Positions 25,941 through 34,303 of a stretch of DNA of 57,003 nt are shown here, in pieces. The notes beneath the pieces were generated by a model. It saw nothing but the letters and a program-made list of their open reading frames with translations, was not told where the DNA came from and searched no databases. Source of the stretch: Candidatus Omnitrophota bacterium (lineage in GTDB: Bacteria > Ratteibacteria > UBA8468 > B48-G9 > DTJG01); contig JAMCZX010000031.1 in assembly GCA_023485205.1 (NCBI GenBank), positions 1 to 57,003 on the forward strand, in the 5' to 3' direction. The translations under genes and the position numbers were made by a program. Each line of letters opens with the position of its first letter. Position 1 is the stretch's first letter.

Positions 25941-26010
25941 AAAGACTGGAAGATCCTGCTTGACGGAGTTCTTGACTGGGACTTGCCTGCCAAGAGGACT
26001 TCCAGTCTTT
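25941..26010. terminator. Long stem-loop with flanking T run (terminator or structured RNA element)
   Basis: AAAGACTGGAAG (25941-25952) is exactly complementary to CTTCCAGTCTTT (25999-26010). The 46-nt loop contains a smaller hairpin (CTTG-CCTGC-CAAG). Symmetrical A and T tracts flank the stem, so it could terminate from either side. It sits between the divergent PilP-like gene and the 26168 gene, where no gene needs a terminator. A structured RNA or a small repeat remnant is therefore equally possible. Its loop shares 14 bases with the start of the FG-GAP gene. Confidence 0.5.
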
Positions 26011-26167
26011 TTATTGTTTTTCCAACTTTTAAATTTTAAAAACATCAATTTATAACATATCTTTTTTTATTTTTCAAATTTATTTGTTTTCTATAATTCT
26101 TAATTTAATGGTATCATAGTGATATATTAAGAAAATAGAAGTATAGATAAACATACAGGGAGAAAAT

Positions 26168-26494
26168 ATGATAAAAGGGAAAATGGTAAAAGTCAGGTTT
26201 AAAAGATATTTTCCTGAGCAAAGGATGTGGGTTTTTGTAGGAAAGGTTTTGGAGTTTTCAGAAAATTGGGTAATGGTAGATGGAAGAGGTATTATTACTC
26301 TTAAAGGCCAGGTAAAACCGGCAGATATAGATGAGAAACCAAGGGCTATTCTTGTTCCAAGAGAGAATATTGCACATATAAGAATACTGCCCGATAATTT
26401 TGATATTTCCAAAATGGAAATTATTACACAGGGAACAAGAGAATATATAAAAGTGGAAGATGGACCAAATACAAGTATTGGTGATGCATTTTAA
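26168..26494 (+). CDS. Conserved small protein, Sm-like beta-barrel appearance, function unknown
   Basis: The 108-residue protein has no signal peptide or membrane segment. The sequence reads as a series of short beta strands (WVFVGKVLEFSENWVMVDG, then IPREN-like VPRENIAHIRIL), similar in pattern to Hfq/Sm-type or LSm RNA-binding barrels. No diagnostic Hfq motif is present. GGGAG precedes the ATG. The ribosomal protein S20 gene follows, so co-expression is possible, though S20 has its own promoter. Confidence 0.6.
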   Translation: MIKGKMVKVRFKRYFPEQRMWVFVGKVLEFSENWVMVDGRGIITLKGQVKPADIDEKPRAILVPRENIAHIRILPDNFDISKMEIITQGTREYIKVEDGPNTSIGDAF

Positions 26495-26496
26495 AT

Positions 26497-26524
26497 TTGT
26501 AATTTTTTTTTGTTGTGATACAAT
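26497..26524 (+). promoter_or_regulatory. Predicted promoter of rpsT
   Basis: -35 TTGTAA (26497-26502) and -10 TACAAT (26519-26524) are spaced by 16 bp, just after the stop of the preceding gene. A strong ribosome binding site AAGGGGG lies at 26539-26545, eight bases before the rpsT ATG. Confidence 0.6.
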
Positions 26525-26552
26525 CTTTTCTAATTTTTAAGGGGGAAAATTA

Positions 26553-26828
26553 ATGGTAAAGAAAAAAACAAGTATTTTAAAAAGACAGAGACAGGAAATA
26601 AAAAGAAGGGGTAGAAACAAAGCGGAAAAATCCAGAATAAAAGAATTAATTAAAAAAACAAAAATATCTGTAACAGAAAATAAACCTGAGTACCAGGACA
26701 TTTTTAAAAAAGCCGTGAAAGAGATAGATAAAGCCGCTTCAAAAAAAATTTTACATAAGAGGACAGCGGCAAGGAAAAAAAGCAGACTGCAAAGATTTGT
26801 TAACAAGCTTACAACCAAAGTCCCCTAA
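26553..26828 (+). CDS. rpsT: 30S ribosomal protein S20
   Basis: The 91-residue, strongly basic, all-helical protein matches S20. It has an N-terminal KRQRQEIKRRGRNKAEKS segment, then the conserved middle AVKEIDKAASKKI and C-terminal AARKKSRLQRFVN. S20 binds 16S rRNA early in 30S assembly. It has its own promoter and strong ribosome binding site. Confidence 0.93.
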   Translation: MVKKKTSILKRQRQEIKRRGRNKAEKSRIKELIKKTKISVTENKPEYQDIFKKAVKEIDKAASKKILHKRTAARKKSRLQRFVNKLTTKVP

Positions 26829-26982
26829 GACTATATTTTAATACAAATTTGACTCTTAGTTTTTTCTGATTAATCTTTATCAAATTATTATATAACAATC
26901 CTTAAAAAAATTGTGGGATTTGATGAATAATGTGATATACTTTTAATATAATATAAAAGAAAATTTTTTAAAAGAAAACATT

Positions 26983-27104
26983 ATGAACCAAGAATTAGTA
27001 AATGTTATAAATTTGTTTATCTGTTAAATAAAAATAATCTAAAAAAATATCAGTCATATATATCTAATGATTTTTATAAATTTTTATGGGCAAATGTAAA
27101 ATGA
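26983..27104 (+). pseudogene. Possible remnant of a gene upstream of the second methyltransferase
   Basis: A short reading frame starts at ATG 26983 (MNQELVNV) and stops at 27027. In the next frame, codons from 27006 run open without an ATG (YKFVYLLNKNNLKKYQSY onward) to a TGA at 27102-27104. That stop overlaps an ATG of the methyltransferase in ATGA. The pattern fits a frameshifted, mostly deleted gene once coupled to the methyltransferase, perhaps its restriction partner. No homology is recognised, so the call is weak. Confidence 0.25.
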
Positions 27105-28000
27105 ATATGCAGGAATATTTAAATAAAGTAATTTGTAATGATGCTTTAACTATTTTAAAAATTTTACCAGATAGAATTGTCAATATTGGGGTAACATCAC
27201 CACCTTATAATAAAGGCGAGAATAAAAAAGGCTGGTTGGTAAAAAATGTGAAGTATTCAGATGCAACAGACAAATTACCGGAAGAAGAATATCAAAAAAA
27301 TCAAATTGATGTCTTAAACGAAATTTTTAGAATTACAAAATACGGGGGGTCTCTTTTTTACAATCATAAAATAAGATGGGAAAAGGGAATTATGTTTCAT
27401 CCTTTGGAGTGGCTTAAAAAAACAAAATGGATTATCAGACAAGAAATAATATGGGATAGAATGATAGCGGCAAATATAAGAGGGTGGAGATTTTGGCAAA
27501 TTGAAGAAAGAATATATTGGCTTTATAAACCAAAGGAACAATATTTAATTGGTCAAGAATTAAAACCAAAGCATGCATTATTAACGTCTATATGGAGATT
27601 TCCACCAGAACAAAAAAATTCTCATCCTGCTCCTTTTCCGTTATCTTTGCCAATAAGAGCAATTTATTCAGTAATGGATGATAAAAAGGGTTTAGTTATA
27701 GATCCATATTGTGGTAGTGGAACAACTTTAGTGGCGGGAAAAATTTTAGGGCATGATTTTATTGGTATAGAAATTTCAAAAAAATATACTGAATTGGCAG
27801 AAAATAGATTGAGTAACTATGAAAATGAAATAAAAACTGCCAGAGAAGAAATGGCTAAACATATTGTAACAAAAACTTTTAAAGAAAGAAAAGAAAATGG
27901 AGAATTTACGGGTAAATATGGATCTATAAATAAAAAAGCAAAACCCGTTAATAAACAGGAAGAATTAATTTTATTTGGTGGACCGATACAAAACAATTAA
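27101..28000 (+). CDS. Beta-class DNA methyltransferase (TSPPY type)
   Basis: The 299-residue protein starts at ATG 27101 in an ATGA overlap with the preceding remnant. An ATG at 27086 is an alternative. The catalytic motif is TSPPY (near residue 31) and the AdoMet motif is DPYCGSGTT near the C-terminus, giving beta-class order. SPPY favours N4-cytosine methylation, although SPPY enzymes that modify adenine exist. The last 60 residues are Lys-rich and outside the domain. No restriction gene is intact beside it, so it may be an orphan methyltransferase. Confidence 0.85.
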   Translation: MNMQEYLNKVICNDALTILKILPDRIVNIGVTSPPYNKGENKKGWLVKNVKYSDATDKLPEEEYQKNQIDVLNEIFRITKYGGSLFYNHKIRWEKGIMFHPLEWLKKTKWIIRQEIIWDRMIAANIRGWRFWQIEERIYWLYKPKEQYLIGQELKPKHALLTSIWRFPPEQKNSHPAPFPLSLPIRAIYSVMDDKKGLVIDPYCGSGTTLVAGKILGHDFIGIEISKKYTELAENRLSNYENEIKTAREEMAKHIVTKTFKERKENGEFTGKYGSINKKAKPVNKQEELILFGGPIQNN

Positions 28001-28011
28001 AATTTGATAAT

Positions 28012-28653
28012 TTAGACTAAGATAAGTCGGAGGAGTAAAGTTTCCCAGCCTGGGGTAGAATCAATCTTTCCGCTTTTTATTTTATAATCAAGGTCATTTA
28101 AGTATTCTATTTTGTTCTGAAACTCCTCAAAAGAAATTTTTTTATCAAGAAAAAGCTGCTGGATATATTGTTCAAATGCAGATATGATTATTGGCTGTTT
28201 GTATGGATTTTCCCTGATAAAAAGAGTGATTTTTTCCATGATTTCAGAAGGTTTTAAATATCTTCTTCTGAAAAACCGGTATATTTGTTTTTCCGGACTT
28301 TCATCTTTTTCTTCAAGAATCTCAACAGTATAATCTTCTCCCGGACTTTTTTTAAAAGAATCACCTGCTATAATTATGTCTATTTCTTCCGGAACCCTGG
28401 TTATTGTTTTCAAAAGTTTTTCCCATGTTTTTTTATCAAAGAGTTCTGCATGCTGGATAATAATGACTTTATTTTCTGTGAAAAGAGATGGATTTATTAT
28501 GTCATTTTTAATGTCCTGCAGATTTACTTCAGGAGCATAATAAATTAGTATGTTGATAGATGAACGTTTGTTCTGAATAGCACTTTTTATTTCTTCAATT
28601 CTTTTTTTTACCAGGGTTTCATTGCCGATAAGAAATTTTACGTTTTCAGGCAT
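28012..28653 (-). CDS. holA: DNA polymerase III delta subunit-like protein, shortened
   Basis: The 213-residue protein shows the HolA N-terminal pattern (IYYAPEVNLQDIKNDIINPSLF, then KVIIIQHAELF) and the C-terminal collar end (LDYKIKSGKID, ETLLLRLIL). The central lid-domain region is much reduced: HolA is usually about 330-345 residues, so roughly a third is missing. Delta opens the sliding clamp within the clamp loader. Its position directly after lptE, as in Escherichia coli, supports the call. The gene overlaps lptE by 8 bp. Confidence 0.75.
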   Translation of the reverse strand: MPENVKFLIGNETLVKKRIEEIKSAIQNKRSSINILIYYAPEVNLQDIKNDIINPSLFTENKVIIIQHAELFDKKTWEKLLKTITRVPEEIDIIIAGDSFKKSPGEDYTVEILEEKDESPEKQIYRFFRRRYLKPSEIMEKITLFIRENPYKQPIIISAFEQYIQQLFLDKKISFEEFQNKIEYLNDLDYKIKSGKIDSTPGWETLLLRLILV

Positions 28654-29113
28654 AATTCTTTAATAGCAAAAAGTATATTTTATCTGCCACTTTATTACTT
28701 ATTTGGGTAAGTAATAAATCCAAATTAAAGTTCTGGATTAGAGGAAGATGAAAATCCGTGGAAATAATCTGTTTTGTTGTTTTATTGTTTTTTTGAATTG
28801 CAAGTGTAATTTTAACAGTATAAGAAGCCATTTGAATTTCCCCGGTATTTGAGAAGAAATCCGGACCTCTTGTAAAATCAGTAATTGTTCCGCCTATAAT
28901 AATATCTGCATTCCCCGGGTTATTAACGATTTCAAATCCCTCTCTCTCCACTAATGTTTGTTTTATTTCCGAATAAACATATGATTCAATCTTGGGCTGT
29001 AGAGTATTATTGGCAAAAACTTTTACATAAACAGTCCTGGCAGATGGTTTTACAAGAGTATAGGAACAACCGGAAAGTAAAACAAGACTAAATAGAAGGA
29101 ACCATTTTTGCAT
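28646..29113 (-). CDS. lptE: LPS-assembly lipoprotein LptE
   Basis: The start at ATG 29113 (MQKWFLL) gives about 155 residues with a lipoprotein signal ending LLSGC. The mature part has the LptE fold pattern (YVKVFANNTLQPKIESYVYSEI, then NADIIIGGTITDF). LptE plugs the LptD barrel that inserts lipopolysaccharide in the outer membrane. It overlaps the BamD-like gene by 26 bp and holA by 8 bp. The lptE-holA pair is conserved in many diderm bacteria. Confidence 0.85.
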   Translation of the reverse strand: MQKWFLLFSLVLLSGCSYTLVKPSARTVYVKVFANNTLQPKIESYVYSEIKQTLVEREGFEIVNNPGNADIIIGGTITDFTRGPDFFSNTGEIQMASYTVKITLAIQKNNKTTKQIISTDFHLPLIQNFNLDLLLTQISNKVADKIYFLLLKNYA

Positions 29114-30014
29114 ATTTTGTACCCGGATAATCCTTTTTAATGAGTTTGTAGTAAAAATAAGCACTTTGTTTTTCACCTGTTTTTTCATAATATTTCTCAA
29201 TTGAATAAAGCTGGGCGGCGGAACGGTCTATCATCTCATTTTTTTGTTTTAAAAGTACAGGCTTGTATTTTGTGTGAGGATATTCTGACAGAAATTGGTC
29301 AATGATATTTTCTATATCATTAAATTTTCCCACATCTGTCGTAACCTTTGGCAATGATTTTATATCTTCCTGGACAAGTTTATATCTTGCTTTTTCCTCC
29401 CATTTTGTACCGGAAAAATTTTTTATAACATTATTAAGAACTTTTTTTGATTTTGCAGTATTTCCATTTTTCCTGTATTGAGAAGCCAATTTAAGAGAAA
29501 GTTCAGCACTGGAATTACTATATGGATTAGTTCTGACAATTTGAGAGACTTCTTTTAATTGTGAATTTGAATTTGAGAAAAATTTTTTCACCTTTCCAAT
29601 AGGTCCTTTATAAGAATGTTTTTTAAGTAATATCTGTGCTATTGTATTTTCCCTGTCAAGAACAACTGAAAGTTCCGGATACTGCGGGTATTTATCTATA
29701 ATCTCCTGGTATTCTTTAAGGGCGGTTTGATAGTCGTCTTTCTTAAAATAGATTTCCCCAATCTCAAAAAGCGCTTTTGGAGCATATTTTGAATTTGGGA
29801 AATTGTTCAATATTTTTTTATACTCCATAATGGCTCTTTTGTTTCTATTTACCTTTTGAAAGGTTTGAGCCCATTCAAATTGTTTTTTCGCAGTGCTTTT
29901 GACTGCATATAAAGGATTAATCCATTTGTGGGTTTGGGGTGTCCACTCCCAGTATGCAAAAACAGAAGATGTAAAAAATAACAGACCTGTTATAATTAAT
30001 ATTTTTTTTATCAT
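29088..30014 (-). CDS. BamD/YbgF-like tetratricopeptide-repeat periplasmic protein
   Basis: The 308-residue protein has a signal peptide (about 1-20, ending VFA) and at least four TPR-type helix pairs. Two of them have the NxFPxSKYAPKALFEIGxIYFKxxDY consensus seen in outer-membrane assembly lipoproteins. There is no lipobox cysteine, so it is soluble or loosely attached. Its placement before lptE suggests a part in outer-membrane assembly or scaffolding. A CpoB/YbgF-like role is also possible. Confidence 0.75.
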   Translation of the reverse strand: MIKKILIITGLLFFTSSVFAYWEWTPQTHKWINPLYAVKSTAKKQFEWAQTFQKVNRNKRAIMEYKKILNNFPNSKYAPKALFEIGEIYFKKDDYQTALKEYQEIIDKYPQYPELSVVLDRENTIAQILLKKHSYKGPIGKVKKFFSNSNSQLKEVSQIVRTNPYSNSSAELSLKLASQYRKNGNTAKSKKVLNNVIKNFSGTKWEEKARYKLVQEDIKSLPKVTTDVGKFNDIENIIDQFLSEYPHTKYKPVLLKQKNEMIDRSAAQLYSIEKYYEKTGEKQSAYFYYKLIKKDYPGTKYAKMVPSI

Positions 30015-30034
30015 AAATTGCTTACCCCTTTAAC

Positions 30035-30185
30035 GTAAATATTCACTAAGACAGCATTAATAACGGACTGAGCTGAAGTAGGAAATAAGTTCTGGATTGC
30101 TCTTCTCATCTTTGTAAAAACATTTTCAAACAAAGCCTCAAAGACAATCCAAACTTACTTCAAACGTCGTTCACTGAGTATTTAC
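30035..30185 (-). repeat. Hairpin element family C, copy 3 (full length, 151 bp)
   Basis: This copy has ends GTAAATATTCACT and ACTGAGTATTTAC and the same inner arms as copy 2, with a few substitutions. It fills the gap between the acyl-CoA synthetase gene (stop 12 bp away, same orientation) and the BamD-like gene. Confidence 0.88.
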
Positions 30186-30196
30186 GATTTATTATA

Positions 30197-32284
30197 TCAA
30201 ATTATTATTCTGGCGTCCACCATGACTACTCCCCTGCCCTTTTCTTTTACCATCAGAGGGTTCAGGTCAATCTCTGTTATTTCAGGATGATTTTCACAAA
30301 GATGAGAAATTTTTAATATGGTTTCAACAATCTCTTCAGTATCGGCTTCAGGCAGGTTTCTATATCCGGTAAGCAGTTTTGCTCCTTTTATGCCTGATAC
30401 CATCTGGAATGCCTCATCCCTGGTAACAGGGACAATTTTAAATATGACATCCTTTAATAATTCAACAAAAATACCACCCAGTCCAAACATAATAAGATGA
30501 CCAAATTGAGGGTCTTTTTTTGCTCCAATTATTACCTCCTGCACGCCTTTTACCATTTCCTGTATTTCAATGCCTTCTATCTGTGCCTGCGGGTTGTATT
30601 TTTTTATTGACAGGATGATTTCATTATATGCTTTTTGTAGTTCCTCTTTATTTTTTATATTGATTTTTACTCCACCTGTTTCAGTTTTATGTAAAATATC
30701 AGGACTTACGATCTTGGCAACCATTGGGAATCTGATACTATCAGCATTTTTTACGGCATCATCCAATGTTTTTGCAAGATACGTATCAGGTTTTTTTATG
30801 TTGTAAAGAGTAAAAATTTCCCCTGCCTGGAAATCAGTAAGGTAGGTACTTCCTTTTTTTGCTGCAGCAGCAAGTATTTCATTTATTCGTTTATTATCCA
30901 CGTCAAATTTTTCACCGGCAGATTCCTTTCTTGTTTTTATCTTATTAAACATGACCATTGATTTTAAGGAGTGAATTGCGATTTCAGGAAAACTGTAATT
31001 AGGAATATTGTTCTGCCTGAGAAGAGAAATGGTTCTTTCTATTGATACACCGCCCATAAAGTTTGCAGACGTTGTTTTACCATATTTTTTTGAAGTTTCT
31101 ATAATTTGTTCTGCAATTTCATAGTGTCTTGTTACAACCTGCGGAGTAAGAATTGTAAGAATACCGTCCACGTTTTCATCTTTCAGGACGTTTTCAAGTG
31201 CAATTGCATATCTTTTTTCATCTGCATCACCAATCACGTCAATCGGGTTATGAACATTAGCAGTTGGTGGAAGTTTTTCTTTGAGTATATTTTTGGTGTT
31301 TTCAGATAAATCAGCCATTTTAAGACCTGATATTTCCACGTTATCCGTTGCAAGAACAGCCGCTCCCCCTGCGTTCGTAACGATTGCTATTTTATCACCT
31401 TTAATAAGTGGCTGGGATGTAAATAGAACTGAGGAATCAAAAAGTTCTGATAAGGTATTTACCTGGATTACGCCTGTTTTTTCAAAGGCTGCGCTATATG
31501 CAGAAGATGTCCCGGCAAGACTTCCGGTGTGTGAAGAAACAGCTTTTGACCCTGAAGCCGTCAGACCTGATTTTATTGCAAGCACAGGTTTTCTATTTGT
31601 TATTTTTGATACCCTTTGAATAAAATCTTTCCCATCTTTTACCCCTTCCATGTACAGAAGTATTACATTTGTGTTTTTATCATTTCCGCAGTCTTCTATC
31701 AGTTCAGCCTCAGAAACATCAGCCATATTGCCAATACTTATAACTCTTGAAAAACCGATTTTTTCCTGTTTTGCCCAATCAAGAACAGCACATATCAAAG
31801 CCCCTGATTGTGAAATAAAAGTAATGTGTCCTTTATCAGGCATAAGTGAACCGAATGAAGTGTTAAGATTTGAATATGTATCTATAATTCCAAGACAATT
31901 AGGTCCTATGATTCTGCTGCCGTATTTATTCGTAATTTCAATCAGTTTTTTTTCTCTTTCTTCACCTTCCTTTCCGGTTTCTTTAAATCCCGCGCTGATG
32001 ATAACGAGAGCTTTTATACCTTTCTGGCAGCATTCTTCCACAGCAGGAATAGCAATTTTGGCAGGGACAACAATTACTGCAAGAGATGGAATATCAGGTA
32101 TATTTTTTACAGAATCAAAACACTTAATTCCAAAAATTTCATCTGCATTTGGATTTACAGGATAGATTTTTCCCTTAAAATTACCTTCAATAAGATTTTT
32201 AAGAATTGCATATCCTACTTTTTGAGGTTCTCTTGCTGCACCAATAATAGTGATAGATGATGGGTTAAAAAATTTATCAAACAT
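30197..32284 (-). CDS. Acyl-CoA synthetase, ADP-forming (fused alpha-beta)
   Basis: The 695-residue protein has in order a CoA-binding Rossmann domain (1-130), a succinyl-CoA ligase-like domain with the catalytic histidine in SHTGSLAG (H252), and a C-terminal ATP-grasp domain (about 470-695). This is the fused NDP-forming acetate:CoA ligase. It makes ATP from acetyl-CoA or other acyl-CoA thioesters produced by ferredoxin oxidoreductases, consistent with korAB in this window. There is no GNAT domain, so it is not the Pat acetyltransferase. Confidence 0.93.
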   Translation of the reverse strand: MFDKFFNPSSITIIGAAREPQKVGYAILKNLIEGNFKGKIYPVNPNADEIFGIKCFDSVKNIPDIPSLAVIVVPAKIAIPAVEECCQKGIKALVIISAGFKETGKEGEEREKKLIEITNKYGSRIIGPNCLGIIDTYSNLNTSFGSLMPDKGHITFISQSGALICAVLDWAKQEKIGFSRVISIGNMADVSEAELIEDCGNDKNTNVILLYMEGVKDGKDFIQRVSKITNRKPVLAIKSGLTASGSKAVSSHTGSLAGTSSAYSAAFEKTGVIQVNTLSELFDSSVLFTSQPLIKGDKIAIVTNAGGAAVLATDNVEISGLKMADLSENTKNILKEKLPPTANVHNPIDVIGDADEKRYAIALENVLKDENVDGILTILTPQVVTRHYEIAEQIIETSKKYGKTTSANFMGGVSIERTISLLRQNNIPNYSFPEIAIHSLKSMVMFNKIKTRKESAGEKFDVDNKRINEILAAAAKKGSTYLTDFQAGEIFTLYNIKKPDTYLAKTLDDAVKNADSIRFPMVAKIVSPDILHKTETGGVKINIKNKEELQKAYNEIILSIKKYNPQAQIEGIEIQEMVKGVQEVIIGAKKDPQFGHLIMFGLGGIFVELLKDVIFKIVPVTRDEAFQMVSGIKGAKLLTGYRNLPEADTEEIVETILKISHLCENHPEITEIDLNPLMVKEKGRGVVMVDARIII

Positions 32285-32414
32285 TTTTTCTGCTAATCTC
32301 CTGTGGATGATTTTTTTTATAATGTTAATTTTATCATTTTTTTAGAAATATAGTAAAATAAATAATAATTCAGACACATAGGGACTGAGGCACAGAGTTT
32401 TAAAATTCATAAAA

Positions 32415-33614
32415 ATGGAAAAAGAAATACAGAAACAGATTGATGTTATTCAAAGAGGGACAGTGGAAATTATTGAAGAACCAGGGTTAAAGATGAAAAT
32501 TGAGAATTCTTTAAAAGATGGAAAGCCCTTGAGAATAAAATATGGCATTGATCCGACAAGTCCTGAAATACATCTTGGTCATACTGTCGTAATAAAAAAA
32601 CTAAAGGATTTCCAGGATTTGGGGCATAAAATTCTTTTCCTGCTCGGTGATTTTACGGCAAGAATTGGTGACCCTACAGGCAGGAATGAAACAAGACCCA
32701 TTCTTTCTGAAGAGGAGATAAAAAACAATTTACAGACATATAAGCAACAGATTTCAAGAATACTTGATATTGAAAAAACGGAATTTGTTCATAATTCAGA
32801 CTGGCTGAAAAATGTTTCACTTGAAAACTTTATAAAGATTGCTTCTGTTTTTACTGTCGCCCGGCTCCTTGAAAGAGAGGATTTTTCAGCACGATATAAA
32901 TCAGGCAAGCCAATATTTCTACAGGAGTTTTTTTATCCGCTTCTCCAGGGATACGATTCCGTTGTTTTAAATGCTGATATTGAAATAGGCGCTACAGAGC
33001 AGAAGTTTAATCTTCTTGCAGGCCGTTCTTTGCAGGAGTTTTTTGACCAGGAGAAGCAGGTTGTTATTACTATGCCTATACTTGTCGGAACGGATGGAAA
33101 ATTGAAAATGAGTAAAACCTATAAGAACCATATCCCGGTAAATACAACCTCTGAAGACATGTTTGGTAAAATCATGTCAATTCCTGATGATATAATGGAG
33201 CATTACTGGGCACTTCTTACAAAAATTCCTGTGAAGGAATTTAAAGAAATAATAGAAACAAATCCAAGGGATGGGAAGTTTTTTCTGGCAAAAACAATTG
33301 TGAGTGAATTTTTTGGTGAGAGAGAAGGTGAAGAGGCAGGACTTGAATTTGACAGAATTTTCAGAAACAGGGAAAATCCTACTGATATACCCGAGATTAA
33401 GATTGCAAAATCTGCTCTTAAAGATGGCAGAATAAGGATTGTATCTGTTCTTGTGTCAGGATTTAATTATTCAAATTCTGATGCAAAACGGCTTATTACA
33501 CAAAAAGCCGTTAAAATTGACGGTAAATTGGTTGAAGATTTTAACGAATATGTCCCTGATGGAAAGATTATAAAATACGGGAAAGGCAAATTTGCCAAAA
33601 TAAAAATAATATAA
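32415..33614 (+). CDS. tyrS: Tyrosyl-tRNA synthetase
   Basis: The 399-residue class I synthetase has the HIGH variant HLGH at 53-56 and KMSKT at 231-235. Between them lie DFTARIGDPTGR and the tyrosine-pocket segments, and a C-terminal S4 RNA-binding domain is present (VSVLVSGFNYSNSDAKRLI). Its length and domain order fit the bacterial TyrZ type. It is transcribed divergently from the acyl-CoA synthetase. It is followed by an aldolase gene at 32 bp. Confidence 0.96.
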   Translation: MEKEIQKQIDVIQRGTVEIIEEPGLKMKIENSLKDGKPLRIKYGIDPTSPEIHLGHTVVIKKLKDFQDLGHKILFLLGDFTARIGDPTGRNETRPILSEEEIKNNLQTYKQQISRILDIEKTEFVHNSDWLKNVSLENFIKIASVFTVARLLEREDFSARYKSGKPIFLQEFFYPLLQGYDSVVLNADIEIGATEQKFNLLAGRSLQEFFDQEKQVVITMPILVGTDGKLKMSKTYKNHIPVNTTSEDMFGKIMSIPDDIMEHYWALLTKIPVKEFKEIIETNPRDGKFFLAKTIVSEFFGEREGEEAGLEFDRIFRNRENPTDIPEIKIAKSALKDGRIRIVSVLVSGFNYSNSDAKRLITQKAVKIDGKLVEDFNEYVPDGKIIKYGKGKFAKIKII

Positions 33615-33646
33615 AATGATTATAAACAGATTAAAAAAGGAAAAAT

Positions 33647-34303
33647 ATGGAAAATGAAATAAGAGAACAGTTGAGTTGGTATGGGAAAAAAATCATTGAA
33701 AAAGGGTTGGCAGCAGGGCCAGGTGGAAATATAAGTGCAAAAGACGAGGATTTTGTTTATCTTTCACCGAGTGGATTTGCTCTTGATGAAATAGGTCACC
33801 AACAATGGGTTAAGTTAAACATTAAAACAGGTAATGTGGAAGGATTAAAGCCTACATGTGAGGTTTCCATGCATCTCGGGTGTTATCTTGCGCGAAAGGA
33901 AATAAAAGCAGTAATCCATACACATCCGCCTTTAACACTTGCCCTGATATGTGCGGGCCGGGAGTTTAAAGCATTTTGTCCTGATTTTGTTGCATTGCTT
34001 GGTAAAAAAGTTCCTGTAATTCCATATGTTATCCCGTCTGGCGAGGAAATAAGAAAAGCAGTTGTGGAACAGATAAAAAAATATAACGTGGTGCTTTTAA
34101 AAAATCATGGCGTGGTTTGTGTGGGGGAAAGTCTTAAAGAGGCTTTTTCAAGAAGCTGGCTGATAGAAGAAAGTGCCAGGACAATTCTATATGGCACTCT
34201 TCTTGGAAAATTCAGATATCTCAATAAAAAAGAGATTGATGATATTGACCATCTGCCTGCAGAAGATTTTCGCAGGACGCTTTTGAAATCAGCAAAAAAG
34301 TGA
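33647..34303 (+). CDS. Class II aldolase/adducin family protein (fuculose-phosphate aldolase-like)
   Basis: The 218-residue protein has the class II aldolase fold with GPGGNISAK (22-30 region), the zinc-binding pair in HTHPP (near 96-100), and the third ligand in KNHGVVC (about 153-159). Such enzymes cleave sugar phosphates to dihydroxyacetone phosphate and an aldehyde, or act in methylthioribose salvage. The exact substrate is not evident. The stop overlaps the GTG start of folP in GTGA. Confidence 0.85.
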   Translation: MENEIREQLSWYGKKIIEKGLAAGPGGNISAKDEDFVYLSPSGFALDEIGHQQWVKLNIKTGNVEGLKPTCEVSMHLGCYLARKEIKAVIHTHPPLTLALICAGREFKAFCPDFVALLGKKVPVIPYVIPSGEEIRKAVVEQIKKYNVVLLKNHGVVCVGESLKEAFSRSWLIEESARTILYGTLLGKFRYLNKKEIDDIDHLPAEDFRRTLLKSAKK

